64,000 nt of DNA, from contig NW_024883427.1 of the NCBI RefSeq assembly GCF_019059575.1, positions 21,379 through 85,378 on the forward strand, given 5' to 3'. The DNA comes from Amphibalanus amphitrite. Lineage: Eukaryota; Arthropoda; Thecostraca; Balanomorpha; Balanidae. Each line of letters begins with the position of its first letter. Positions within the stretch are counted from its first letter, which is position 1. The translations under genes were made by a program, and so were the position numbers. Below the pieces are notes generated by a model that ran no database searches, was not told the DNA's origin, and worked only from the letters and a program-made list of their open reading frames with translations. Positions 55,046 through 64,000 of this stretch are shown one piece after another.

Positions 55046-56392
55046 TTTCTAGCAGCTAACTGTTGTTAAAAATAACTTTCGCACGCAACCATCTCACTAA
55101 ACGTATCCCGCTATCTCAAGCTATTCTTAGTGTTTGTTGTATTCATTACTACACGCAAATAGCATACAGGATATACCTATCTCCAAAATTATGCCACGTG
55201 CCAGGACAGACGGGACAGACCGTTGCCGGGCAATACAATAAGACATTTTTATACGGCTACCACATGGTATGGGTCAGATATGGGGCGATTGAAAAGCACG
55301 TGCCACGTGGAAACGTGTTTGATGAGGAACTTCGTGGAAAATCCGAGGATGCGCTTTGATTGAGGGTGGCTGCTTAAACGGCAGAAATAAATGCACCACA
55401 CTTGCCGCACGGCGCCATATTTGTCTTAATAGGTCAGTGTTTGCGTTTTGCGGACGGCGTGTGTTTTTTGCGGCGGGGTTTGCGTTTGGTGGCGGGCGGG
55501 ACTTTTCCGTTTTTTTTGTGGTGTTTGCGTTTCGCGGCGGGCGGCCGTTTTTGCGGCGTTTTGCGGTTGGCGGCGGGCGGGCGTTTTTGCGACGGTATTT
55601 GCGTTTTTTGCGTTGTTTGTGTTTGGCGGCGGGCGGCAGTTTGAGGCGGGCGGCGTTTTGCGGTTTGCGGTTGCCGGCGGGCGGCCGTTTTTTGCGGTGT
55701 TTTGCGGTTTGCGGCGGGCGGCCGTTTTTTGCAGCGTTTTGCGGTTGCCGGTGGGCGGGCGTTTTTGCGACGGTATTTGCGTTTTTTGCGTTGTTTGTGT
55801 TTGGCGGCGGGCGGCGGTTCGCGGCGGGCGGCCGTTTTTTTGCGGCAGTTTGAGGCGGGCGGCGTTTTGCGGTATGCGGTTGCCGGCGGGCGGCCGTTTT
55901 TTTTTGCAGCGTTTTGCGGTTGCCGGTGGGCGGCCGTTTTTTTTTCGGCGTTTTGCGGTTAGCGGCGGACGGCCGTTTTTTGCGGCGTTTTGCGGTTAGC
56001 GGCGGGCGGCCGTTTTTTTGCGGCGTTTTTGCGGTTGGCAGCGGGCGTTTTTTTGCGGCGGCGGTGTTTGCGTTTTTTTGCGGTGTTTGTGTTTTGCGGC
56101 GGACGGGCGTTTTTTTGGCGTGCGTGTTTGGCGTGGCGTGTTTTTTTTTGCGGCATTTGCGTTGGCGTTTTGGGCGTGCGTTTTGCGCGTTTTGCGGTGT
56201 TTGCGTTTTGCGGCGGGCGGGCGGTTTTTCACAATTAAAGTCCCAACCTTCGGATCCGCAGAGCTGTTCGACAAGCGCTGCCCGGGCCTATCCGAAGGTT
56301 GGGACTTTTCAATTAAGACAAATCACTATTCTTTAGAATTGTGATTTTCTATTGAAAATCCCAACCTGAGCTACCTCTCTAGGGGGGTGTTT
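55046..56392 (+). repeat. Array B unit 1 (leader and truncated unit)
   Basis: 55046-55357 matches 1-305. A 9-bp extra GACAGACGG is seen near 55205. The minisatellite is 55433-56228 and hairpin 1 is 56237-56308 with the full loop. Confidence 0.9.
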
Positions 56393-57472
56393 AGCGTTTT
56401 CTGCCGCGATTTGGGTCATTTTGATCGCCGCCGAAACGGCATCGGTAGATTTTCTTGCCATTTTCAGCGTTTGGTCCCGTGTGGGGGAGCTACCGGCTGG
56501 CTACCGGTCGCTTGAAATATAATTAACCCGTTTTGGGGGTAATCGGCACGTGCATTTTCCCATAGGGTTAACATGGGGAAAAATTAAAATGCGATTTGCG
56601 CAAAATCTGTCAGTAATATTTGCTCCACTTTTTTAGGGTCAGTTCTTGAGCTGGCACCTCACCTTCTGGGGGTAATTATTTAAAAATCATAGGGTACAGT
56701 TTCGGGTAATCGTGACGGACAGTTACCCCATGTTGAGCCTATGGCGATTTCGAAAAATTATTTTCAAATCGATTTTGCAAAAAATTTCCACGTTAGATTT
56801 TGAAAAAGTTCCAATATGTTGTGCCCCAGGGTGTCGGCTACCACGTGGTATGGGTCAGATATGGGGCGATTTGAAAGCACGTGCCACGTGCAAACGTGTT
56901 TGATGGGGTAACCTCCGGGAAATCCGACATTGGCCAACTGGGGTCCTATGGCGTCGAAACCACTCCACCTAGCGACACCAAATCAACGCAGCCGGTGAGC
57001 AGATGAGTCCAGCTTGTCGCACTAGTGGTCACGTGGCGCACGTGCTATTGCACGTGCCGTGGCACGGGTCAATTTTGTGCTTAAATACACAACATTGTGA
57101 AATGCAAGGAATGGGGGAAATGGCCGTCAGGCCGTCAGTTTTTATGATAGGGTCGATCTGAAAACGGTGTAGGCAAGAATGAAGGGGGCTAAAAAACTGC
57201 TATCTCGGATTTTTTGTAAAATGAAAAATTCAAAATTCTGGGGAAATTATATATTCGAAAGGTGAAATTTCCCTAAATTTTCCCGTTTTTCGAGTTTAGC
57301 CGTCCACTGTTCAGGGACGGTGACACCGGCCGGGTCATCTTTTATATGCTGGGCCACGTCGATGGGTCATCACGTGGCGTGAACGGTGAAGCTATCAAAG
57401 GTCCGGCACGTGCCACGTGGCCACGTGTTTGAGTCGCGTACCTCCCAGATTATCGTGTGTTTGCCGATTTGT

Positions 57473-57480
57473 GGCCTTAT
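57473..57480 (+). repeat. 8-bp target site duplication, left
   Basis: GGCCTTAT, repeated at 58773-58780. Other units read GGCCTTATAGCACGAAAAC uninterrupted here. Confidence 0.85.
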
Positions 57481-58204
57481 CAGGCGCGGATACAAGGGGG
57501 GGGCCATGGGGGCCATGGCCCCCCCCTTGGCCGATTTTTTTTTTCAAAAATAAAATAAAAAGTTAAAAAGCTGAAAAGGGGCCTCCTGAAAATAAAGTGG
57601 CCGAAATCCGATGAGTTTTTTTAACCTACCCATTAGTTATTTCTTAGAAGACTAGCTGAGAAGACTTCTTTGTTAGAAGATTGGTAAAGCTTTTCATAAC
57701 TTGGAGGTCTCGTTAGGCGGCACGGGCGGACATCGATAGCAGCGCCTCTATCGCGTCACTAGGGAAAGCTGGGCTGTAGGCGACGAAATACCGGCTGAGT
57801 TGTCACGTTGAGTAGGTTTATAGCCATCAGTCTTGTGAAAAGGTTGAACTTTTGCCTTAAATATTTCTACAGGCAATTTCAGAAGTGTCCTCACATGGAT
57901 TACAAAACCGTTTAGATTATTGTATTCACTTCAAGCCTTCCTATGTTCTTGATGATGCGGGAACTATTTCTAATTAGTGTTTCTAGCTTAGTAAAAGAAC
58001 ATACTGTGCAAACGATGAAAAAAGCATGAATTGCAATTTTCTCTAACAATAATGGTAAATTCTCTACATCAAGGAACAGGTGCATGCTAAATGATAATTT
58101 AAAGTTCTTGGGGCCAGTTGTTTTCTTCTTTTCTTACGTCGCCCCAATGGCCGCGAATACACTTGTGATAACGCCTATCGTCTTATACTCACAGAGATGA
58201 CCAC

Positions 58205-58557
58205 TTTTACAGGGCCTCCTAACCTGCACAGAGGGCCTCCAAGCCTGCACAGATGTCCTAACAAACACAAAATCTCTTAGCCTACACAGAGGCCTCCACT
58301 CGCATCCGAACAAAGGGCCTCCTAGCCAACCAGAGGGCCTCCTAACTCACACAGAAGGTCTCCTATCCTGCACAGAGGGACTCCAAGCCTGCACAGATAT
58401 CCTCTTCGCCAAACAGGACCTCTTAATCTCCACAGAGGGCCTCCACTCGCATCCACACAAAGGGTCTCCAAGTCTGTACTGAGGGCCTGCGCGCATCTGC
58501 ACAGAGGGCCTCCTAGCTATCACAGAGGGCTTCCTAGTTCACATACAAGCCTCCTAG
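58205..58557. repeat. ~22-25-bp tandem repeats inside the hAT-like insertion
   Basis: Degenerate units of AGAGGGCCTCCTAGCCTGCAC type, about 14 copies, within 57481-58772. Confidence 0.75.
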
Positions 58558-58772
58558 CAGGGGCGGATCCAGGGGGGCGATAGGGACTATAGCGCCCCCC
58601 CCGGGCGACTTTCTCATTTTCTTTTTTTTTGCAAAAAAAAGCATGATAGGGGCCCCAAAAATAAAGTGGACGAAATCCAGGCTTAAACTTTTGGGGGTAG
58701 GTAGGGCCCCCATCGATGGGGGCCCCCGATTCGGAATAGCCCCTCCCTTGGCAAATGCTGGATCCGCCCCTG
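58558..58772. mobile_element. Second hAT-like end pair (possible nested MITE, 215 bp)
   Basis: Starts CAGGGGCGGATCCAG and ends with its inverse. Its first ~120 bp resemble the outer left end (57481-57600), including the AATAAAGTGG-CGAAATCC stretch. It has no TSD of its own, so independent insertion is unproven. Confidence 0.5.
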
Positions 58773-59964
58773 GGCCTTATAGCACCAAAACGCACAAGCC
58801 AGGAACACTGAAATGGTGCAATCAGTGAGGGGACAAGTCCTGCTTGCACCACCGGTGGTCACGTGGCACACGTGCAAATCTGGGCACCTCCGTTGCGGAG
58901 ATATTTTATAGTGAAATATTCAAATGTACCTACAAACTTTTTCAGTTTAAGTCCGATTGGGCTAGAATTTGGTGGGTGGATGAATTGTTAAGCGACATGA
59001 ACGAATGCGCCATGTTTGTTGCAGTGCGCCACGTTTGTCTCAAAGCGCCATTTTTGCCGCAAAGCGCAGAACGTGCGTAACTTTGTCGAACATTGGACGA
59101 TTAGGGGACGCTGTAATTAAGGGATGGCTGCTTAACGGCAGATATGATTGCACCACACTTGCCGCAGGCGCCATATTTGTCTTAATGCGTCAGTGTTAGC
59201 GTTTTCTTACGGCGGGCGTTTTTTGCGGCGGTGTTTGCGTTTTTTTTTCGGGGTTTGCGTTTGACGGCGGGCGGCCGTTTATGCGTTTTTGGCGGTGTTT
59301 GCGTTTGGCGGCGGGCGGCTGTTTTTTGCGGCGTTTTGCGGTTGGCGGCGGGCGTGCGTGCGTTGCGGGTGTTTTTTTTTGCGGCGGTGTTTGCGTTTTT
59401 TTGCGGTTTTTGTGTTTGGCGGCGGGCGGGCGGGCGATGCGGGTTTTTTGCTGTTTGCGTTTGGCGGCGGGCGGCCGTTTTAGCGGCGGTTTGCGGCGGG
59501 CGGCCGTTTTTGCGGCGTTTTGCGGTTTGCGGCGGGCGGCCGTTTTTTGCGGCGTTTTGTGGTTTGCGGCGGGCGGCCGTTTTTTACGGCGTTTTGCGGT
59601 TGCCGGCGGCCGGCCGTTATTTGCGGTTAGCGGCGGGCGGTCGTTTTTTTGCGGCGTTTAGCGGTTTGCGGCGGGCGGCCGTTTTAGCGGCGGTTTGCAG
59701 CGGGCGGCCGTTTTTTTGCGGCGTTTTTTGTGGTTTGCGGCGGGCGGCCGTTTTTTTTGCGGCGTTTGCGGTTGACGGCGGCCGGGCGTTATTTGCGTTG
59801 TTGCGGTTTGCGGCGGGCGGGCGTTTTTTGCGGCGTTTTTTTTGCGTTTTTTTCTGCGGTTTTCGGCGGGCGGGCGATTGTTTTTTTGCGAAGTTTGCGT
59901 TTGCGTTTTGGGCGTGCGTTTGGCGGTGATTGCGTTTGGCGGCGGCCGGCCGGTTTTTCACAAT

Positions 59965-60091
59965 TAAAGTCCCAACCTTCGGATCCGCAGAGCTGTTCGA
60001 CAAGCGCTGCCCGGGCCTTAAAGTCCCAACCTTCGGATCCGCAGTGCTGTTCGACAAGCGCTGCCCGGGCCTATCCGAAGGTTGGGACTTT
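59965..60091. repeat. Hairpin 1 of array B unit 2 with duplicated left arm
   Basis: The left arm plus loop occurs twice in tandem (59965-60017 and from 60019) before a single right arm. The first copy has GCAGAG and the second GCAGTG, so the two come from different unit variants. Confidence 0.85.
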
Positions 60092-60163
60092 TCAATGAGA
60101 CAATCACTATTCTTTAGAATTGTGATTTTCTATTGAAAATCCCAACCTGAGCTACCTCTCTAG

Positions 60164-62508
60164 GGGGTGTTTAGCGTTTCGGCCGCGATTTTGGACATTT
60201 TGATTGGGGCAAAAACGGCTAGTTAGATTTTCTTGCCATTTTCAGCGTTTGGTCCCGTGTGGGGGAGCTACCTTGTGGCAAAGTTACAAAAAATATAATT
60301 GACACGTTTTGGGGTAATCGGCACGTGCATTTTCCCATAGGGTTAACATGGGGGAAAATTGGAAATTTGATTTGCGAAAAATTTCGTCAATTATATTTGC
60401 TAATATTTTTAGGATCGGATCTAGGGCTGGCACCTCACCTTCTGGGGGTAATTATTTAAAAATCATAGGGTACAGTTTCGGGTAATCTTGACGGACAGTT
60501 ACCCCATGCTGAGCCTATGGCGATTTCGAAAAATTATTTTCAAATCAATTTTGCCAGAAATTTCCACGTTAGATTTTGAAAAAGTTCCAATATGTTGTGC
60601 ACCGGGGTGTCGGCTACCACATGGTATGGGTCAGATATGGGGCGATTGAAAAGCACGTGCCACGTGCAAACGTGTTTGATGGGGTAACCTCCGGGAAAAT
60701 CCGACATTGGCCAACTGGGGGTCCTATGGCATGGAAACGACTTCATCTAGCGACACCAAATCAACGCAGCCGGTGAGCAGATGACTCCAGCTTGTCGCAC
60801 TAGTGGTCACGTGGCGCACGTGCAATTGCACGTGCCGTGGCACGTGGTCAATTTTGGTGCTTAAATATACTAGCATTGTGAAATGCAAGGAATGGGGGAA
60901 ATAGCCTTCAGGCCGTCAGTTTTTATGATAGAGTCGATCTGAATACGGGTATAGACACAAAATGAACGGTGCTAGAAAACTGCTATCTCGGATTTTTTGT
61001 AAAATGAAAAATTAAGAATTCTAGGGAAATTATATATTAGAAAGGTGAAATTTCCCTAAATTTCTCGTTTTTCGAGTTTAGCCGTCCACTGTTCATCAAC
61101 GGTGACACCGGCCGGGATCATCTTTTACATGCTGATGGCTACGTCGATGGGTCATTACGTGGCGTGAACGGTGAAGCTGTCACAGGTCCGGCACGTGCCA
61201 CGTGGCCACGTGTTTGAGTGGAGTACCTCCCAGATTATCGTGTATAAGCCAACTTGTGGCCTTATAGCACGAAAACAGCAGCAGTCAGGAAGCCTGAAAT
61301 GGAACAATCGGTGAGGGGACAAGCCCTGCTTGCACGACCGGTGGTCACGTGGCACACGTGCAAATCTGGGCACCTCCGCTGCGGAGATATTTTATAGTGA
61401 AATATTCAAATGTACATAACTTTGTAAGTTTAAGTCCGATTGGGCTAGAATTTGGTGAGTGGATGAATTGTTAACCGACATGAACGAATGCGCCATGTTT
61501 GTTGCAGTGCGCCACGTTTGTCTCAAAGCGCCATTTTTGCCGCAAATCGCAGAATGTGCGTAACTTTGTCGAACATGGGACGATTAGGGTGCGCTTTGAT
61601 TGAGGGATGGCTGCTTAAACGGCAGATATGAATGCACTACATTTGCCGCAGGGCGCCATATTTGTCTTAATGCGTCAGTGTTTGCGTTTTGCCTACGGCG
61701 GGCGTTTTTTTGCGGCAGCGTTTGCGTTTTTTCGGGGTTTGCGTTTGACGGCGGGCGGCCGTTTTAGCGTTTTTGGCGGTGTTTGCGTTTGGCGGCGGGC
61801 GGCCGTTTTTTGCGGCGTTTTGCGGTTGGCGGCGGGCGTGCGTGCGTTGCGGGCGTTTTTTTGCGGTGGTGTTTTGCGTTTTTTGCGGTTTTTGTGTTTG
61901 GCGGGGGCGAGGGCGATGCGGGTGTTTTTGCGGCGTTTGCGTTTGGCGGCGGGCGGCCGTTTTAGCGGCGGTTTGCGGTGGGCGGCCGTTTTTTTTGCGG
62001 CGTTTTGCGGTTTGCGGCGGCGGCCGTTTTTTTGCGGCGGTTTGCGGCGGGCGGCCGTTTTTTGCGGCGTTTTGCGGTTTGCGGCGGGCGGCCGTTTTTT
62101 TGCGGCGGTTTGCGGCGGGCGGCCGTTTTTTGCGGCGTTTTGCGGTTTGCGGTGGGCGGCCGTTTTTTGCGGCGTTTTGCGGTTGCCGGCGGCCGGCCTT
62201 TATTTGCGGATTTGCGGTTTGCGGCGGGCGTCCGTTTTTTTTGCGGCGTTGCGCGGTTGGCGGCGGGCGATGCGTTTTTTGCGGAGGCGGTGTTTGCGTT
62301 TTGCGGCGGACGGGCGTTTTTTGCGGCGTTTTTTTGCGTTTTTTCTGCGGTTTTTGGCGGGCGGGCCATTGTTTTTTTGCGAAGTTTGCGTTTGCGTTTT
62401 GGGCGTGCGTTTTGCGGTTTTGCGTTTGGCGGCGGGCGGGCGGTTTTTCACAATTAAAGTCCCAACCTTCGGATCCGCAGTGCTGTTCGACAAGCGCTGC
62501 CCGGGTAT
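60164..62508 (+). repeat. Array B unit 3, ending inside hairpin 1
   Basis: Near-identical to array A unit 7 (12572-14926). The minisatellite is 61674-62446. Hairpin 1 begins at 62456 and stops at GCCCGGGTAT, after which unrelated sequence follows. The right arm is missing. Confidence 0.9.
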
Positions 62509-63058
62509 AACGAATCTTTCAGGGCGGTTGACACGTACTACGAAACCCGGCAGGACCCCTGCTGGTTGAACGGACCTGACCTGACCCGACCTGCCCTAAG
62601 TGCATAGAGACATAAACTGTTGTCAATATTAGCAAGATATTCGTGATCAGCGCCCCGGAAAACCCCTTGGCAGCCACAATTTACGACGTTCTAACAGGTC
62701 CGATTTTCCAAACATTTGGGTCATTGACCTGACCTGGAAGGTCAACCGATGACCTAGGACTTAAAAATTGCGTATCATCGGCTGCCTCTCCTCACGGGTA
62801 ACACGCTCGTTTTTCTGCAAATCTCTACGTCGATCAGGGACCGAATGGCAAGGAGGGCAGCGGACCCCCCCCCCCTTTACGATCGCGGCTGGCAAAACAC
62901 CAATACGGGCGAGGGTTGAAGTGATGCATATTGAGTATATCCTCAAATCCGTAGCCATTTGAACTTCCCGCTGACAGACAGAACAGTGTCGCCATATGGA
63001 CAGAACCGTTCACCGACTGGCCGGCCACCCAGCGGCCGTGCCGACGACTCGCCCGCAG
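62509..63058. other. Low-copy sequence between array B and the 47-bp minisatellite
   Basis: Contains runs of CCTGACC/AGGTCA half sites (62565-62600, 62725-62755). No gene is recognised. The segment adjoining the minisatellite (62990-63058) continues exon-like sequence on the minus strand. Confidence 0.5.
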
Positions 63059-63786
63059 GCCGCCGATGCAGGCGGTCAGAGGCAGTAGGATAATGTACGG
63101 ACGACTCATCGGATGCAGACGGTCAGAGGCAGTAGGATAATGTACGGACGACTCGTCGGATGCAGGCGGTCAGAGGCAGTAGGATAATGTACGGACGACT
63201 CGCCGGATGCAGACGGTCATAGGCAGTAGGATAATGTACGGACGACTCACCGGATGCAGACGGTCAGAAGCAGCAGGATAATGTACGGACGACTCGCCGG
63301 ATGCAGACGGTCAGAGGCAGTAGGATAATGTACGGACTCACCGGATGCAGACGGTCAGAGGCAGTAGGATAATGTACGGACGACTCACCGGATGCAGACC
63401 GTCAGAGGCAGTAGGATAATGTACGGACGACTCACCGGATGCAGACGGTCAGAGGCAGTAGGATAATGTACGGACGACTCGCCGGATGCAGACGGTCAGA
63501 GGCAGTAGGATAATGTACGGACGACTCACCGGATGCAGACGGTCAGAAGCAGCAGGATAATGTACGGACGACTCGCCGGATGCAGACGGTCAGAAGCAGC
63601 AGGATAATGTACGGACGACTCGCCGGATGCATACGGACGACTCGCCGGATGCAGACGTTCAGAGGCAGTAGGATAATGTACGGACGACTCGCCGGATGCA
63701 GGCGGTCAGAAGCAGTAGGATAATGTACGGACGACTCGCCGGATGCAGGCGGTGAGAAACAGTAGGATAATGTACGGACCACTCAC
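63059..63786 (-). repeat. 47-bp minisatellite derived from an exon-intron junction
   Basis: About 15 copies. Read on the minus strand each unit starts TACATTATCCTACTGCCTC and continues TGACCGTCTGCATC, then a GGCGAGT stretch. The same text forms the 3' end of the adjacent exon with its splice donor (63781-63835). The far-end unit (63040-63105) retains a longer form with GGCGGCCTG. Confidence 0.85.
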
Positions 63787-64000
63787 CGACAGGCCGCCGA
63801 TGCAGACGGTCAGAGGCAGCAGGATAATGTACCAGCCGGCGCAGAAGCCGGCCAGAACAAAACTGATAAACACCAGAATCGCCAGCCAGATCAGACCCCA
63901 GAAGACGCATCCGACTGAGCCCGCGCCGCTGCCCATCGCGCTGACAGGAATCGGCAGCAGATCGAGGACGGCCAGTCGAATCAGTACCGCATCTAGGAGA
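63787..64000 (-). CDS. Probable exon of a small hydrophobic membrane protein (partial)
   Basis: An open minus-strand frame runs from the window edge to a consensus splice donor, TCG followed by GTGAGT (intron start at 63786). The first Met in frame is at 63936. Residues after it include one or two strongly hydrophobic stretches (VFWGLIWLAILVFISFVLAG, then GWYIILLPLTVCIGGLS), suggesting membrane segments. A CCTGTCAG just before the Met codon could be a 3' splice site, making this a first coding exon; otherwise the frame continues beyond the window. I do not recognise the family with confidence. Downstream exons are not visible in the window. Confidence 0.5.

Larger units (their letters stand above)
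57481..58772. mobile_element. hAT-like non-autonomous insertion (composite)
   Basis: 1292 bp with ends CAGGCGCGGATACA and (inverted) CAGGGGCGGATCCA, and a perfect 8-bp TSD GGCCTTAT, both typical of hAT elements. A second left-type end starts at 58558, so a smaller element (58558-58772) may be nested or the copy may be a recombinant. No transposase frame. Confidence 0.75.
56393..60163 (+). repeat. Array B unit 2, interrupted by a hAT-like element
   Basis: The part before the insertion (56393-57480) carries many single-base losses relative to other units (for example GGGAAATCC for GGGAAAATCC, and CACGGGTC for CACGGGGTC). The minisatellite is 59189-59956 and resembles that of array A unit 5. 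Hairpin 1 is altered. Confidence 0.9.
55046..62508 (+). repeat. Tandem array B (three units, related to array A)
   Basis: Begins with the same leader and the same truncated first unit as the window start, but without the Penelope insertion. Units end at CTCTCTAG at 56392 and 60163; the third breaks off inside hairpin 1 at about 62508. Orientation is the same as in array A. Confidence 0.9.

Noticed and set aside
63059..63786. CRISPR-like regular repeats at 47-bp spacing
   Set aside because: Units are contiguous with no unique spacers and derive from an exon end. The setting is eukaryotic.

Overview
This is eukaryotic, almost certainly invertebrate-type, DNA made mostly of repeats and mobile elements. 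The evidence is a Penelope-like retroelement, hAT-like and TTAA-target DNA transposons, a Helitron with a 3138-residue intronless protein, several satellites, and one probable exon with a splice donor. I cannot name the species. There are no operons, ribosome binding sites or other bacterial signals.

Layout. (1) 1-35760 is tandem array A: about 15 head-to-tail copies of a 2.35-2.45 kb unit. Each unit has an AT-richer half, with clusters of CACGTG palindromes and TATA-like boxes, and a 560-790 bp G/T-rich minisatellite almost free of A on the + strand, followed by three conserved hairpins. The first unit carries a 5'-truncated Penelope-like element (340-1472). (2) 35761-42206 is low-copy sequence with short satellites, a TTAA-target element and a nearly identical 1.13 kb tandem duplication (39354-41626) containing TATA boxes and many AGGTCA-type half sites. 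(3) 42207-51623 is the only substantial intact gene: a Helitron Rep/helicase with an N-terminal OTU protease-like domain, a CW-like zinc finger, a HUH/two-tyrosine Rep and a PIF1-like helicase. (4) 51624-55045 holds its 3' flank, a cluster of hAT-like GGAGTC elements and a second TTAA-target element. (5) 55046-62508 is array B, a shorter relative of array A that starts with the same leader as the window start, is interrupted by a hAT-like insertion, and stops inside a hairpin. (6) 62509-64000 holds a 47-bp minisatellite that appears to have been amplified from the end of the adjacent minus-strand exon, which encodes a hydrophobic, probably membrane-spanning segment.

Most long open frames in arrays A and B are artefacts. 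The minisatellite lacks A on + and T on -, so it lacks stop codons in all frames, giving low-complexity Arg/Phe/Gly/Ala or Lys/Arg/Pro frames that should not be annotated as genes.

The most notable items are the intact multi-domain Helitron protein lying between two related arrays, the hairpin at which several array rearrangements fall, the extreme CACGTG density (13 in one 2.36 kb unit), the hammerhead-ribozyme-like motifs in the Penelope arms, and the exon-derived minisatellite. All identities are by eye; no alignment or database search was run.
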